This document shows, piece after piece, positions 27,619 to 37,335 of a DNA stretch of 64,000 nucleotides. The position numbers and the translations under genes were made by a program. Numbering within the stretch: the stretch's first letter is position 1; every line of letters begins with the position of its first letter. This stretch comes from Granulicella sp. dw_53. Its GTDB lineage: Bacteria > Acidobacteriota > Terriglobia > Terriglobales > Acidobacteriaceae. Where the stretch lies: contig NZ_JAAVUR010000001.1 of NCBI RefSeq assembly GCF_018449545.1, positions 1 to 64,000 of the forward strand, written 5' to 3'. The notes under the pieces are model-generated. The model was not told the origin of the DNA, made no database searches, and saw only the letters and a list, made by a program, of their open reading frames with translations.

Positions 27619-28776
27619 CTAGTTCTGTCGCCGTGCTGTCTGTGAGGTTGAGATTGCCAAGAGCACAGCCGCTCCGACCTGTAGACCAGCCGCGGTGAGA
27701 GACAGGCTTTTAAAACCGGCTCTGGTGTAAATCGATCCGGCCAGCGCTGTTCCCAGCATGGCTCCAAGGTAAGTTGTCGCACTGTTAAGTCCGAGGATAG
27801 CTCCACGTTCCGTGGGTCTGGCGCGAGAGAGCTGCAGGACTATCATGTTGAGGCACAGATGAGCAGTAATTCCCCACAGTCCCGCCACGACCAGAATCGC
27901 TGTGAAGAAGTGTGTTGCGAAGGCCATCAGCCCATAGACGAAAGCGCTGAGGAGGAAGGTGATGGGGAAGAGAACGCGGGCTCCGATTCTGTCGACGAGA
28001 CGGTTAGCAATGGCGCCCAATCCAACCCCCACCCCGTAGGCGAGCACTATCATGCCCGACTTTCCAGCGGAGATATTTAAGGTATGGCGGACTTGATCTG
28101 CAACAAAAGCGTAGACGCCATAGAAAGCTCCAGTGCAGGCGAGACATACGACGAGTACTACCGCGACGTCTGGATAGGCTAACAGCGTAAAGATACCGCT
28201 TCTACGCCGTGGCGCCGGAGCTACGGCTTTGTGGGCGGGCAGTAGCCAGGTTCCTACAGCGGATAAGGCGGCGCATGCAGCTAAGGCGATGTAAGAGAAT
28301 CGCCATCCGAATCTCTGTGCAATCAAGGCCGAAACCGGGATGCCAGCTACCAGAGACAAGGACCATCCAAGGAGTACACGTCCGAGCGATCGCGCCTCTT
28401 CGCCGGGTTTTGCAACTACCGTAGCCATGGCGTAGCAGGAGGGCAGTGTCAAACCTGCGCCCAGACCTGCCAGCAATTGCGCGGAAGCGAGAAAATACGG
28501 GTATGAAGAGAAGGCACTGGCCAGCGTTGCGACAAACAAGGCGGCGGCGCCGAGAAGGAGCGATTTCCTCGCGCCAATTTTATCAATCAAAGGAGCTAGA
28601 AATAGGGCAGACGCCGCCGTGCCCCCACCATACGTCGACATGACCCGCGAGATCGCGAGAGTATTGGTGTGAAGCGATCTTGCCACATCGGGGAGTACGG
28701 GGCTGAGCATTAAGCCGTTCGAACCGACAACTCCCACGGTGAGCATCAGAACGAATGCTTGGAGTTCGGGCGTCAA
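27619..28776 (-). CDS. Major facilitator superfamily transporter
   Basis: The 385-aa protein has about 12 hydrophobic helices and MFS loop motifs: DKIGARKSLLLGA after helix 2 (motif A, DxxGRR-like) and RARPTERGAILGLNSATTYLGAMLGTALAG in the second half. This layout fits the drug/metabolite:H+ antiporter-like group. The frame opens at a TTG (28776); an ATG at 28746 would start within helix 1, so I keep the longer form with modest confidence. It lies upstream of the amine oxidase on the same strand but 210 bp away, so it may be transcribed separately. Confidence 0.8.
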   Translation of the reverse strand: MTPELQAFVLMLTVGVVGSNGLMLSPVLPDVARSLHTNTLAISRVMSTYGGGTAASALFLAPLIDKIGARKSLLLGAAALFVATLASAFSSYPYFLASAQLLAGLGAGLTLPSCYAMATVVAKPGEEARSLGRVLLGWSLSLVAGIPVSALIAQRFGWRFSYIALAACAALSAVGTWLLPAHKAVAPAPRRRSGIFTLLAYPDVAVVLVVCLACTGAFYGVYAFVADQVRHTLNISAGKSGMIVLAYGVGVGLGAIANRLVDRIGARVLFPITFLLSAFVYGLMAFATHFFTAILVVAGLWGITAHLCLNMIVLQLSRARPTERGAILGLNSATTYLGAMLGTALAGSIYTRAGFKSLSLTAAGLQVGAAVLLAISTSQTARRQN

Positions 28777-30613
28777 CTCTTGAATTCCATCTGGTTGAGG
28801 AACTCGTAGATTGTCGAAGCATCGTAATCAACCGCTATACCTATTTCTTTCATAGCATTTTTAGCCCTCTTATGTACTTTGACCCGACTGTGAGAGTCGA
28901 TGCTTAGCTCTTTCAGCTGTAACAATAAGAGATAGGTCATCCTCTAAACAGAGGTGCGCGCGAGATACAGTGTTAACGAGATGATGCTTAATCGACTCAG
29001 GGATGTGCGACATTCGTATTGCTCCAACTAATTTCCCTAGTGTTATTTCAATCAGCATGGACGCCAACGAATAGCCACGGCCGTGACAGCAGAGACTCCG
29101 AGGGCCATAGCGTTCAAGACCTCGAACGTCCTGCTTCTAAGGCTACGGTCATCGCGAGCATCGGATGTGTTGATCATTACCTCTGCGGTAAAGGGGCGAT
29201 AACTCATCCAGCGGTTTATCTTGGGTTTTGAATCGAGCTCATCACACGTTCCAGATGTGGTTGCAGCTGCAGTCAGAAAAACAGCCTTTGTCGCAGGCAA
29301 ACTGGGAGTGTCCAGTTCAGGGTTTTGTGGGAACCTATCATTCAGATAGCAGAAGTCGTCTTTCGTTAAGGGGACGTAATCCGTACCGTTATCAGTGACA
29401 GCGGTAGTACTTATCGTGGCAGTAGTGGTGGTGGTCGTGGTCACCTCGGTTGCCTTGGGTTCCCTTAGTTGCAAGGATAGAAGTATCAGCGTTAGGATTG
29501 GCGCGGTTTATGATACCGAAGCACCGTTAGGAACTGTAGGGTACAGATCGAACTTGCTAGTCGCGCTCCAGTTTGCGCCCCCGCTTCACTAGCGGGTATT
29601 CAGGCTGAACCCGGAGCGGGTTTCCGCACGGTTGGAGTCCGCCGAATTCTTCAGTTCTCTAAATGGTTTCAATACATCGAAGTGTAGAAATTTCAGGATA
29701 GGTAATCGAAGAGCTCTCTGGTTCTAACCGAGAGGGGAGGTTCTGGAAAAACATCACAAAGTTGAATTCGAGCTTTCGTTTTCTGCGAATGCCATCGATC
29801 GAGAACTTTTAACCTAGTGAACTAGGCGTGCATTTGGGCGGTTATTGAAACCGATATATTAGTGCCGAGGTGCGCTTCGTTCCGCTCACCTTGGGACTAG
29901 CTCGCAGCATCGGTACAGAAATCTGGTGCGCCGGTCCCACTAGGAAGGTGAACGAGGAGAGGAAAGGGACGTAAACCTGAGGCACGGCTGCAGTCTCGAG
30001 GCTCTAGTTGCGGATGTCCTGCACAAGACCAATAATTGCGGACCAAGGATCGTCGGTGCTGATGCGAAGGCACTGCCCGATTGATCTTTCCCGACAAAAG
30101 ACGTATTAGCAAATGTCTGATTGACGATAGCTACGCTTCATGGCGGCGAAGTAGACGGGGGTGGAAGTTCTTCTTCTAATTCGTGCCGCTGGGGAAGTAG
30201 TTGTGACAGTTTTGTTATTTCGGCCTCGGCAGGTTTGTGGCAATTGACGCGGCATCAGGTGTATGAAAAATTTGGCTCTCAATTATTTGGCACCTTCAAA
30301 CGAACACTCAGAGGTCGGTATGCCGAGTGGTACGCCGTCGCTGAATGGTATCCGATGTCGATATCGGAGGCGGTCCGCTGCAGGACGTAAAACGACAGCG
30401 GCTTCAGGACGTTGGGCTACTCGGCCAGCCATCGAAGTTGAAGGTCTCGAATTCCAAGTACAAGGTCTAACCCGCCGAAATGATTTAAGACACTCATAAG
30501 GCGCTCATGCGCTTAGAGTCTTGACCATATTCTCGGCTATCGTCTGCGCAGTTTGAAGAGCAGATATGGAGATGATGTAAGTCAGCATAAGGTTATGCAC
30601 CTAGGCAGACTTC
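28777..30613. other. Gene-poor region with one possible remnant
   Basis: In this 1.8-kb stretch I find no intact gene. The minus strand between 29052 and about 29510 keeps an open frame with a hydrophobic start (APILTLILLSL), a Thr-rich linker, then DYVPLTKDDFCYLNDRFP and a hydrophobic end FEVLNAMALGVSAVTAVA. It lacks an ATG and may be what is left of a membrane protein. The remainder shows short frames only. Confidence 0.4.
29052..29474 (-). pseudogene. Possible remnant of a small membrane-associated protein
   Basis: The frame has no ATG near its start (it opens after a TAA with a hydrophobic segment and only TTG/CTG starts). The middle part has balanced composition (LDTPSLPATKAVFLTAAATTSGTCDELDSKPKI would be an exposed domain) and the end is a hydrophobic helix. 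Protein-like composition is the only evidence. I do not recognise it. Confidence 0.3.
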
Positions 30614-31624
30614 TCAGGTTTGAAGGACATCCGGATTTATAACGCGCACAGGCTTTCCGTTGAGAAAGGCAAGTGCGTTCTCAACGCTCTTTCCATAGAA
30701 CTCTTTGAACTCTTTCCATGTCTCCTGAACGTTGAAACCGAGGTGTGGCGTAAGGATGGTGTTGGGAGCACTTCTAAGTGGGTGATCTGATGGCAACGGC
30801 TCGCTGCCATAAACATCGAGAGCGGCAATGATTTGACGCGCGTGTACAGCCTCGATCAGTGCAGCTTCATCCACAATAGGGCCACGGGAGGTGTTGATGA
30901 GGATTGCTCTTGGCTTCATCTGCGCGAGAGCAGAAGCATCGATTAGCCCATGGGTGTGCGGCGAAAGCACCAGATGGATGCTGATCGCATCGGAACTCGT
31001 CAACAACTCTTCTTTCGAGACGAGAGTTGCGCCCGCTGCTTGCGCCCTTTCTACGGTGAGATTCTCGCTCCATGCCAGGACCTTCATATTGAGAGCCTGG
31101 CAATAGCGTGCCATGTGTGAGCCGAGACGTCCAAGCCCGATGATTCCGATTGTCTTTCCTGCCAAAGAAAGACCTACAGGCAATTGTTCCTGGAAATAGC
31201 CTGCGCGCATATTGGCATCGGCAGCAGGAATGGCACGAGCCGCGGCTAAAAGCAGACCCAAAGCCAGCTCGGCTGTAGCTGCCTCACCGCCGCCGTTTGC
31301 AACCGCACTGGACACAACAATGTTCCTTGCCGTGCAGGCGGCGAGATCGAGCGAAGGATTAGAGGAACCGGTAATGCCCAGCATGCGCAATTTGGGTAAA
31401 CGAGCGATCAATGAATCTGGAAGCGGCGTGCGTTCGCGCATGGATAACACGATCTCGAAGTCTGCGAGCGCCCCAGCTACCTCGTCCTCGTTCTGAAATG
31501 CCCTCTCGAAATAGGTTATTTCGGCGACAGCGGCCAGTGCCGACCAATCCGTGCTCGCCTTCGCGATGCGTTGCCAGTCGTCCAACACTGCAACCTTCGT
31601 GATTGTGTCTCCTAAGTTACCCAT
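30614..31624 (-). CDS. D-2-hydroxyacid dehydrogenase (NAD-dependent)
   Basis: The 336-aa product is a D-isomer-specific 2-hydroxyacid dehydrogenase that interconverts 2-keto and D-2-hydroxy acids. The NAD Rossmann motif is KTIGIIGLGRLGSHMARY, the catalytic Arg lies in LINTSRGPIVDEAAL, the Glu in DVYGSEPLPSDHP and the His in TILTPHLGFN. The N-terminal catalytic domain begins VAVLDDWQRIAKASTDWSAL, as in the SerA-like members that act on diverse acids. Starts at ATG 31624. It has no clear operon partner. Confidence 0.86.
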   Translation of the reverse strand: MGNLGDTITKVAVLDDWQRIAKASTDWSALAAVAEITYFERAFQNEDEVAGALADFEIVLSMRERTPLPDSLIARLPKLRMLGITGSSNPSLDLAACTARNIVVSSAVANGGGEAATAELALGLLLAAARAIPAADANMRAGYFQEQLPVGLSLAGKTIGIIGLGRLGSHMARYCQALNMKVLAWSENLTVERAQAAGATLVSKEELLTSSDAISIHLVLSPHTHGLIDASALAQMKPRAILINTSRGPIVDEAALIEAVHARQIIAALDVYGSEPLPSDHPLRSAPNTILTPHLGFNVQETWKEFKEFYGKSVENALAFLNGKPVRVINPDVLQT

Positions 31625-33424
31625 TCTCTCAAATCTTCTTCACAGTTTGTTCGTCCCGGGGATGTTGAGCGCCATCGATTACAGTAGATACTTTCCTGGT
31701 ATTGCAGACTACGGCCTCTAGCGGCTCTTGCCATTTTTGATCGAGCTTTCCGTCGATCTTTAAACGACTTATCCACTTTTCTTCCAGGTTTCTTCGATCG
31801 TGGGTGAATAGACCCTAAGCTCGAGTCCCGACATTGTCTTTGCGCTTGTTCAGGCAACATCCGCTCGTATTCGTTATGCAACTCTTCTTTGATCCACTGG
31901 ACCAGGCCGCGAATCTCGGCTTGTGTATTGTCCGAGAGGAAGTTCGAGTAAAAGAGTTTCAAGGCTCGAATTCCTTTGTCCCTAATTGTTTGGAGTCGTA
32001 GCAGGATTTTCCGTGAGCGTCATGAATGTCTCAGTTGTCGGTCAGAAGGAAACCATACTCTTATGATATCCGAGATCGAGAGGGGGCGAGTCTCTCGAAT
32101 ATCGGTGCTGTTTACGCCGGTCATCGAATTTACAAATGAAAATTGCATCCTCATGCTCTCGGGCATCGGCATGCGTTGGTGTATTGATGGCACTGAATGA
32201 CAAGATTACTTCGACCGTAACACCGATGCGTCGAGTCTGGCGGATGTAGAAGATCCCCACCCCGGTGGCGTACTTGCCCTGAAGGGTGATAGACAGTGAG
32301 GGGCCGATCCATGAGCGTGAATGGCCACTTGCGTTTGATCCAGGAGGTGCTCGTGAATCCTAGTTACCGCGACAAGGCTCGTTACTGCCGGAAGGTGATC
32401 AGAGATACCCAACCGTTTCGCCCTCGCTGCCGAAATTATTGAAGGGGGATTCCAGAAGAGCTTCGTAGCTATCCCAAGCTCGCAGAAGTAGGCAGAGTCT
32501 GCCTGCACGCCTTGTACCCCTCGCGCTCACCCGTACCCAACGATGCCTGCAGAATTTAAAAGGAATCATATCGATGCCGAAATCCGCCTGGAAAAGTGAA
32601 TCGCTCGAAGCTGCGATTGAGACCAATACCCCGATCATCGATACACAGCACCATTTCTGGAGCAAGAACCGACGGCGGATATGGGCGCGGCGTTCAATGC
32701 GTATGGCGATATCGCGCGAACGGGCCAGAGGCGTTGTACTGTGTATCATTTACAGTTGAAAGATCGGCAACCCGATGAAGCCCACCATTGCCCCTATTGC
32801 TGCGGAGTTCAAGGGACTGGAAAATCCCGCTGATAGCTTGACCTCTTTCATTAGTGACAGAATAAGGGGAAACCCAAGAAGGGTAATTCCTGATTTCTCC
32901 TTGAGCTAGATTTCTACCTCAAGCCGAAACCGCAAGCTTTTCAAATCGCTAATTGGCAAATGTTTGAGCCGTTCGGATAGCGCCTTCGACAATCAAGCAG
33001 TTGTCGATACGAGTGCCGTAGTCTAGGTGGCGGTTCTAAAAGGTTTCAGATTGCTAATGGTCTGAATCGCAGCCTGAACCGTTTAGGCTATAAATATCAA
33101 TGCCGATAGGATGCCCCAAACCTTCCTATTCTCGCTGAACCCAGATACGAATGAGACCATTTATGAGCTGTTATCCAAGGGACGCTTCCCATAACATATG
33201 CCAGCGGTAGTATCAGTAACTGGATATCTTTCCAGCTCTGCTTATTCCGCTGCCGTGGTTCGAGTTGCCGACAAGATGTGTTTCTGGGAAAGCCGTCGGG
33301 CAGGTGCCGATCAGTCATCACAGGGCGGCTTCTCGTCATTAGAAGTGGGTTGTAACTGCTGTTGTAGTCTTCTAGGAGCGGCTTCGGCGATAGTATCAGA
33401 AGCAGGTAGGAGTCACACGACAAG
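31625..33424. other. Gene-poor region
   Basis: No intact gene is recognisable in 1.8 kb. A minus-strand frame at 31612-31962 (FYSNFLSDNTQAEIRGLVQWIKEEL) opens with TTG and lacks a known domain. Near 32600 on the plus strand, PIIDTQHHFWSK resembles the start of an amidohydrolase. The last 200 bp should hold the GH3 gene promoter. Confidence 0.4.
32574..32690 (+). pseudogene. Amidohydrolase N-terminal scrap
   Basis: About 25 residues read ETNTPIIDTQHHFWSK, like the metal-binding HxH start of TIM-barrel amidohydrolases (IIDTHHHFW). The frame then diverges and stops at 32759. Short match, so confidence is low. Confidence 0.35.
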
Positions 33425-35695
33425 ATGAGAGTCTCGATTCAGGTCTATTTGCGTGCAGGTAAAGCAACAAGGCGGTGCTTAGCAGCGGTTGTGTTCCTTT
33501 TATCGCCATATCTGGCAGGCGCACAAGAAAAAGTAGAATTGAAATACCAAGATGCCCGGATTCCGTTAGAACAACGAGTCAATGACCTGCTGTTGCGTAT
33601 GACGATTCAAGAGAAGGTACGTCAGCTCGACATGTATTCAAGCGCGAGAGAGATTGTGAGCGCGCATACCGATGACACGCATGCGGCGCTGGGCGCTGCC
33701 TTCGTTCCGGAAAAAGCTCAATCTATCTGGGGAAACCTTGGCGTAGGCGCCGTTCATGATCTGAATCCAACTCCAGAGCAGGCGAATGCCATTCAGAAGT
33801 GGGTGGTCTCGCACAACAGGCTTGGAATTCCGGCGCTCTTTATTGAGGAGGGATTGCACGGCTACGATACCGGGACCGTGTTTCCTGCGCCAATCGGCTT
33901 GGCTGGCACATGGGACCCAGAAATAGCACGCGAGACCGGTGCATCGATTGCCGCGGAGGCGCGGTCACACGGAGTCGGCATGATCCTGGGCCCGGTGCTG
34001 GACCTGGCGCGCGATCCGCGCTGGGGCCGTGTGGAGGAGGATTTCGGCGAGGATACTTATCTCACCGGACAGTTCGGTCTGGCGTACGTGCAGGGCATGC
34101 AGGGCGAGACACTGGCGAGCGATCACTCGACAGTGGCCGAGCCGAAGCACTTCGTGGGACATGGCTCTCCGGAAGGTGGTGAGAACACATCGCCCGTTCA
34201 CATGGGCGAGCGCGAGATGCGCACTGAAATGCTGGCGGCTTTCGAGCCCGCATTCCGTCAAGGTCACGCCATGGCCACCATGGTCGCCTATCACGAGATC
34301 GACGGGATTCCGATGACAGCGGACCCACTGGTGTTGAAGCAGATTCTACGCGGCGAGTGGGGCTTCCGGGGCTTCGCTCTCTCGGATCTCGGCGCCATTC
34401 GCAGGCTTTATGAAGATCACCGCGTTGCGTCATCGCCCCAGTCTGCGTCTTGCCTTGCCATCCGCTCCGGTGTCGATATGCAGTTTTACGATTTCGATCA
34501 CGCCGTCTTCCAGAAAGCACTGATCGATTGCATACATGACGGCACGCTGGCTTCGGTGGATCTCGATCGCGCGGTTCGCAGCGTGCTGCGCGTGAAGTTT
34601 ATGCTGGGGCTGTTCGATCACCCCTACGTTGACCCGACGCTCATGTCGCGGGCCGAACGCACACCTACGCATCTTGCGCTCTCGCTGCGTTCGGCCCGCG
34701 AATCGATGACGCTGCTCAAGAACGACGGGAATCTGCTACCACTGGCCAAGACCACAAAACAGATCGCCGTCATCGGTCCGAATGGAAACATCGCGCGCTA
34801 TGGAGACTATGAGCGCGAGTCGAACGGCAAACACGTAAGCCTGCTCGACGGCATCCGAGAAGAGGCGCCGAACGCGCTCGTCACCTTCGACGAGGGGAAG
34901 GATATCTCTGTGGCCGTGGCGATGGCCAAGCAGGCCGACGTCGTGATCCTGGGCATGGGGGAGTGGCAGGGCGTAGAGGGCGAGGGATTCGATCGCATGA
35001 ACCTCGATCTTCCAGGAAACCAGGAACCCCTGCTGGAGGCGATAGTCGCTACTGGCAAGCCAGTCGTGCTGGTCCTTGAGAATGGGAGACCACTGACGAT
35101 CCAATGGGCGAAACAGCATGTTTCCGCTATTCTCGAAGCTTGGTATCCGGGTGAGCTCGGTGGTCAGGCTGTCGCGGAGACGCTCTTCGGCGACAACAAC
35201 CCGGCGGGCCGCCTCACCATTACATTCCCGAAGAGCACCGGCCAGTTGCCGGTGTATTACAGCTCCGATCCGTCCCGCGTACACAAGTACGTCGACGATG
35301 ATGGCAAGCCCCTGTTCTCCTTTGGATGGGGGCTGAGCTACACGACCTTCCGCTACGATCGCTTGACGGTAACACAGCCAACGTTGAAGGAAGGCCAAAA
35401 CATACACGTCACAGTAGATGTGATAAATACGGGATCGCAGGACGGAGACGATGTAGTGCAGCTCTACCTACGGCGAGACTATAGCAGCGTGGAGACTCCG
35501 GAGAGAGAGCTCAAAGGGTTCACGCGCATCCACCTGAAAGCTGGCGAGACTAGAACTGTTTCCTTCAATTTACCACAGCGGGAACTGCAGATCTGGAACA
35601 CGGATCGCAAATGGATTGTGGAACCTGGACGCTACACGCTGTGGGCCGGTGGTTCATCTGAAGCCACTCTCCAGACAACGTTTCAGCTCCGATAG
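33425..35695 (+). CDS. Exported glycoside hydrolase family 3 (beta-glucosidase/xylosidase type)
   Basis: The 756-aa enzyme removes sugars from the non-reducing end of beta-glycans or xylan fragments. It has a signal peptide (CLAAVVFLLSPYLAGAQ), the GH3 N-terminal TIM barrel with GMILGPVLDLARDPRWGRVEEDFGED, KHFVGHG and the nucleophile Asp at about residue 321 in ALSDLGAI. The second sandwich domain (about 430-620) contains GEWQGVEGEGFDR and the C-terminal fibronectin-III-like domain (about 650-750) starts VDVINTGSQDGDDVVQLYL. Order and length are as in full GH3 beta-glucosidases. It lies alone; a malectin-like fragment downstream hints at a lost carbohydrate locus. Confidence 0.9.
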   Translation: MRVSIQVYLRAGKATRRCLAAVVFLLSPYLAGAQEKVELKYQDARIPLEQRVNDLLLRMTIQEKVRQLDMYSSAREIVSAHTDDTHAALGAAFVPEKAQSIWGNLGVGAVHDLNPTPEQANAIQKWVVSHNRLGIPALFIEEGLHGYDTGTVFPAPIGLAGTWDPEIARETGASIAAEARSHGVGMILGPVLDLARDPRWGRVEEDFGEDTYLTGQFGLAYVQGMQGETLASDHSTVAEPKHFVGHGSPEGGENTSPVHMGEREMRTEMLAAFEPAFRQGHAMATMVAYHEIDGIPMTADPLVLKQILRGEWGFRGFALSDLGAIRRLYEDHRVASSPQSASCLAIRSGVDMQFYDFDHAVFQKALIDCIHDGTLASVDLDRAVRSVLRVKFMLGLFDHPYVDPTLMSRAERTPTHLALSLRSARESMTLLKNDGNLLPLAKTTKQIAVIGPNGNIARYGDYERESNGKHVSLLDGIREEAPNALVTFDEGKDISVAVAMAKQADVVILGMGEWQGVEGEGFDRMNLDLPGNQEPLLEAIVATGKPVVLVLENGRPLTIQWAKQHVSAILEAWYPGELGGQAVAETLFGDNNPAGRLTITFPKSTGQLPVYYSSDPSRVHKYVDDDGKPLFSFGWGLSYTTFRYDRLTVTQPTLKEGQNIHVTVDVINTGSQDGDDVVQLYLRRDYSSVETPERELKGFTRIHLKAGETRTVSFNLPQRELQIWNTDRKWIVEPGRYTLWAGGSSEATLQTTFQLR

Positions 35696-35803
35696 TGCGC
35701 TCACCTCAAGCGATCACCGAGAATACGCCACAAATTGAGGCTCTGGTGCAAACAAAACCAACTTTTGGGGGTAGATTGATCTTTGGGAGAACCGAGGAGC
35801 CAA

Positions 35804-36008
35804 GTGAGCAAGCTGCGCAGCATCGAGGAATTGTTTGTAGGACGTCACTCTGACCGTGAAGTCATCATTCTGTGTACGTTGGTACTTGCATTACGAGCTC
35901 AGCTGCCGTGATCTGGTCGAGATGATGGCCGAACGTGGACTTGATCTTGCCCGCACGACCATTCTGCGGTGGGTTCGACGGTATGCCCCGGAGTTCTTCA
36001 AACGCTGA
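35804..36008 (+). pseudogene. IS6-family transposase N-terminal remnant
   Basis: A GTG opens SKLRSIEELFVGRHSDREVIILC and, after loss of two bases in a GT repeat, VRWYLHYELSCRDLVEMMAERGLDLARTTILRWVRRYAPEFFKR, the HTH region of IS6 transposases. It ends at a TGA where the family has Trp. The DDE domain is missing. Confidence 0.82.
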
Positions 36009-36037
36009 ACCAGACTGTGCCCAACGGAGTTAGTGCA

Positions 36038-36080
36038 ATAGGACCCAAGATCGCGGCTAAGCCGCGATCTCGGGTCCTAT
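36038..36080. terminator. Long, nearly perfect hairpin
   Basis: Two 20-base arms (36038-36057 and 36061-36080) pair at 19 of 20 positions around a TAA loop. It sits between the IS6 remnant and the stop of the minus-strand malectin-like fragment, and probably terminates transcription from both sides. Confidence 0.65.
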
Positions 36081-36092
36081 CTATCTTGCATC

Positions 36093-36330
36093 CTAGTTAA
36101 TTTCGATTGCACTCAGCAGAGAATTGTTGACGACCGAAGTGAACGTAACTACGAAAGCTCCGGAGGAGTCCGCATTTTCCGTAAGCTCCTGTATCACTGC
36201 CTTGTTCTTGGCGCCTGCCGCGGCGAAGATGTCATAACTTGTCATCACCTGCGTTCCGTTGATGCTGATATTGAAGGTGCGGGATCCGATAGTGGAGAAG
36301 TAGGTTTTGGCAAAACTTTCGCGATATACG
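36093..36330 (-). pseudogene. Malectin-like carbohydrate-binding domain, C-terminal fragment
   Basis: The minus strand reads SFAKTYFSTIGSRTFNISINGTQ, then MTSYDIFAAAGAKNKAVIQELT and FVVTFTSVVNNSLLSAIEIN. This matches the end of malectin domains (FAETYFxxxGxRxFxVxxNGxxVxxxFD) attached to bacterial glycoside hydrolases. The sequence upstream in the same frame is unrelated, so only ~75 residues survive. Confidence 0.65.
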
Positions 36331-36428
36331 CCGGGGCAGTCATCTGTTTCGGCGGTTTGATCTTCGCTGGAATTCGCATGATGAGCGGAAGATTTCAGGA
36401 TGGTTTCCCGGTCCAACAAATCCGTCAG

Positions 36429-36791
36429 GAGGATATGGAACCTTCAACGTGCGGCTTTGGTCGACACCTGCCTGAAGCGCGGGTACGAGGAATGCTCCCG
36501 GTCCAATCAAGTCGTAAAGGAAGAGCTTCTCGCGCACCTTCATGGGCGATAATTCGGATTGGGCGCTGGAGACGGGACTGCTGATGACTGGGATGCAGCA
36601 CCAGGGCGCTCGTTCTGAGATGTCGATACCGGCATCGGCGAGTCGGGAAGCTCTGTATTGGCGATTTCTGCCACGGCAGATGAGGACACTGCCTGGGCCA
36701 CCAGTTGCATTCTCGATCCGCCAAGGAGACAGAGGAGCACTAGAGTTGCAAGGTGGAACTTGGAGCGAATCAACGCGGGAACATTCTTCAT
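36429..36791 (-). pseudogene. Small exported protein, frameshifted
   Basis: A signal peptide (MKNVPALIRSKFHLATLVLLCLLGG) and a Ser/Pro-rich segment run to PNPNYRP and stop. One base shift away the frame continues MKVREKLFLYDLIGPGAFLVPALQAGVDQ, which looks like the natural continuation (a membrane-interacting helix). Similar short exported proteins are common in Acidobacteria; function unknown. Confidence 0.5.
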
Positions 36792-36849
36792 TTGAGGGAC
36801 ACTTCCTTCTGAGCAATCAGTTGTTTGGGCTTATGAGCAAATAGATCGC

Positions 36850-37263
36850 CTACAGCGCAGAATGCTCTTCGGCGACCTGGGTAGACAGGCCCGGCTGATC
36901 GTTCAGCCGGTGGTAGGTGAAGTACGAAATGAAAACGACCGTGATTGGAATCACGAGCCTCACCCCTTGGCCGAACCCTTGAACGGCAAAATGGCACCAC
37001 GCTGCTCCGACGAAGTCGAAGACGAAACCTGCATAAGCCCATTCCTTGAGCCTTGGATACTTCGGTACCAAGAGAGTGATAGCGCCAGCTATTTTCAGAA
37101 TTCCGATCAGGTTCATGATGTAAAAGGGAAAGCCTATTTCGTGGAATTTCGTATCCATAATCTGCGTGTGCAACAGATACGAGGTCCCGGTGAAAAGAAA
37201 CACGCAGCAAAACAAACCTGTGCTTGCCCAATACGCGATCTTCAAAGTCTTCAGAGTTTTCAT
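36850..37263 (-). CDS. DoxX-like small membrane protein
   Basis: The 137-aa protein has four hydrophobic helices (IAYWASTGLFCCVFLFTG, YIMNLIGILKIAGAITLLV, WAYAGFVFDFVGAAWCHFA, VIPITVVFISYFTYH) with the P/KYPRLKEWAYAG motif characteristic of the DoxX-like family. Roles proposed for the family range from quinone-linked oxidation to redox stress; none is shown here. The ATG at 37263 is preceded by AGGAG. It shares strand with the metallo-beta-lactamase-fold gene 72 bp upstream and may be its operon partner. Confidence 0.78.
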   Translation of the reverse strand: MKTLKTLKIAYWASTGLFCCVFLFTGTSYLLHTQIMDTKFHEIGFPFYIMNLIGILKIAGAITLLVPKYPRLKEWAYAGFVFDFVGAAWCHFAVQGFGQGVRLVIPITVVFISYFTYHRLNDQPGLSTQVAEEHSAL

Positions 37264-37335
37264 TGGCTGCTCCTGAGCACTGTTTCAATGTGGGGGGAGG
37301 GTCGTATGCGTCCGGTATTCCTATCGGCGGGAAAT

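Noticed and set aside
31612..31962. 116-codon minus-strand frame upstream of the hydroxyacid dehydrogenase
   Set aside because: TTG start, no ribosome site, basic low-complexity end, no recognised family.
34736..35407. Minus-strand 223-codon frame in the GH3 gene
   Set aside because: Shadow of a GC-rich third-position bias; GH3 motifs are on the plus strand.
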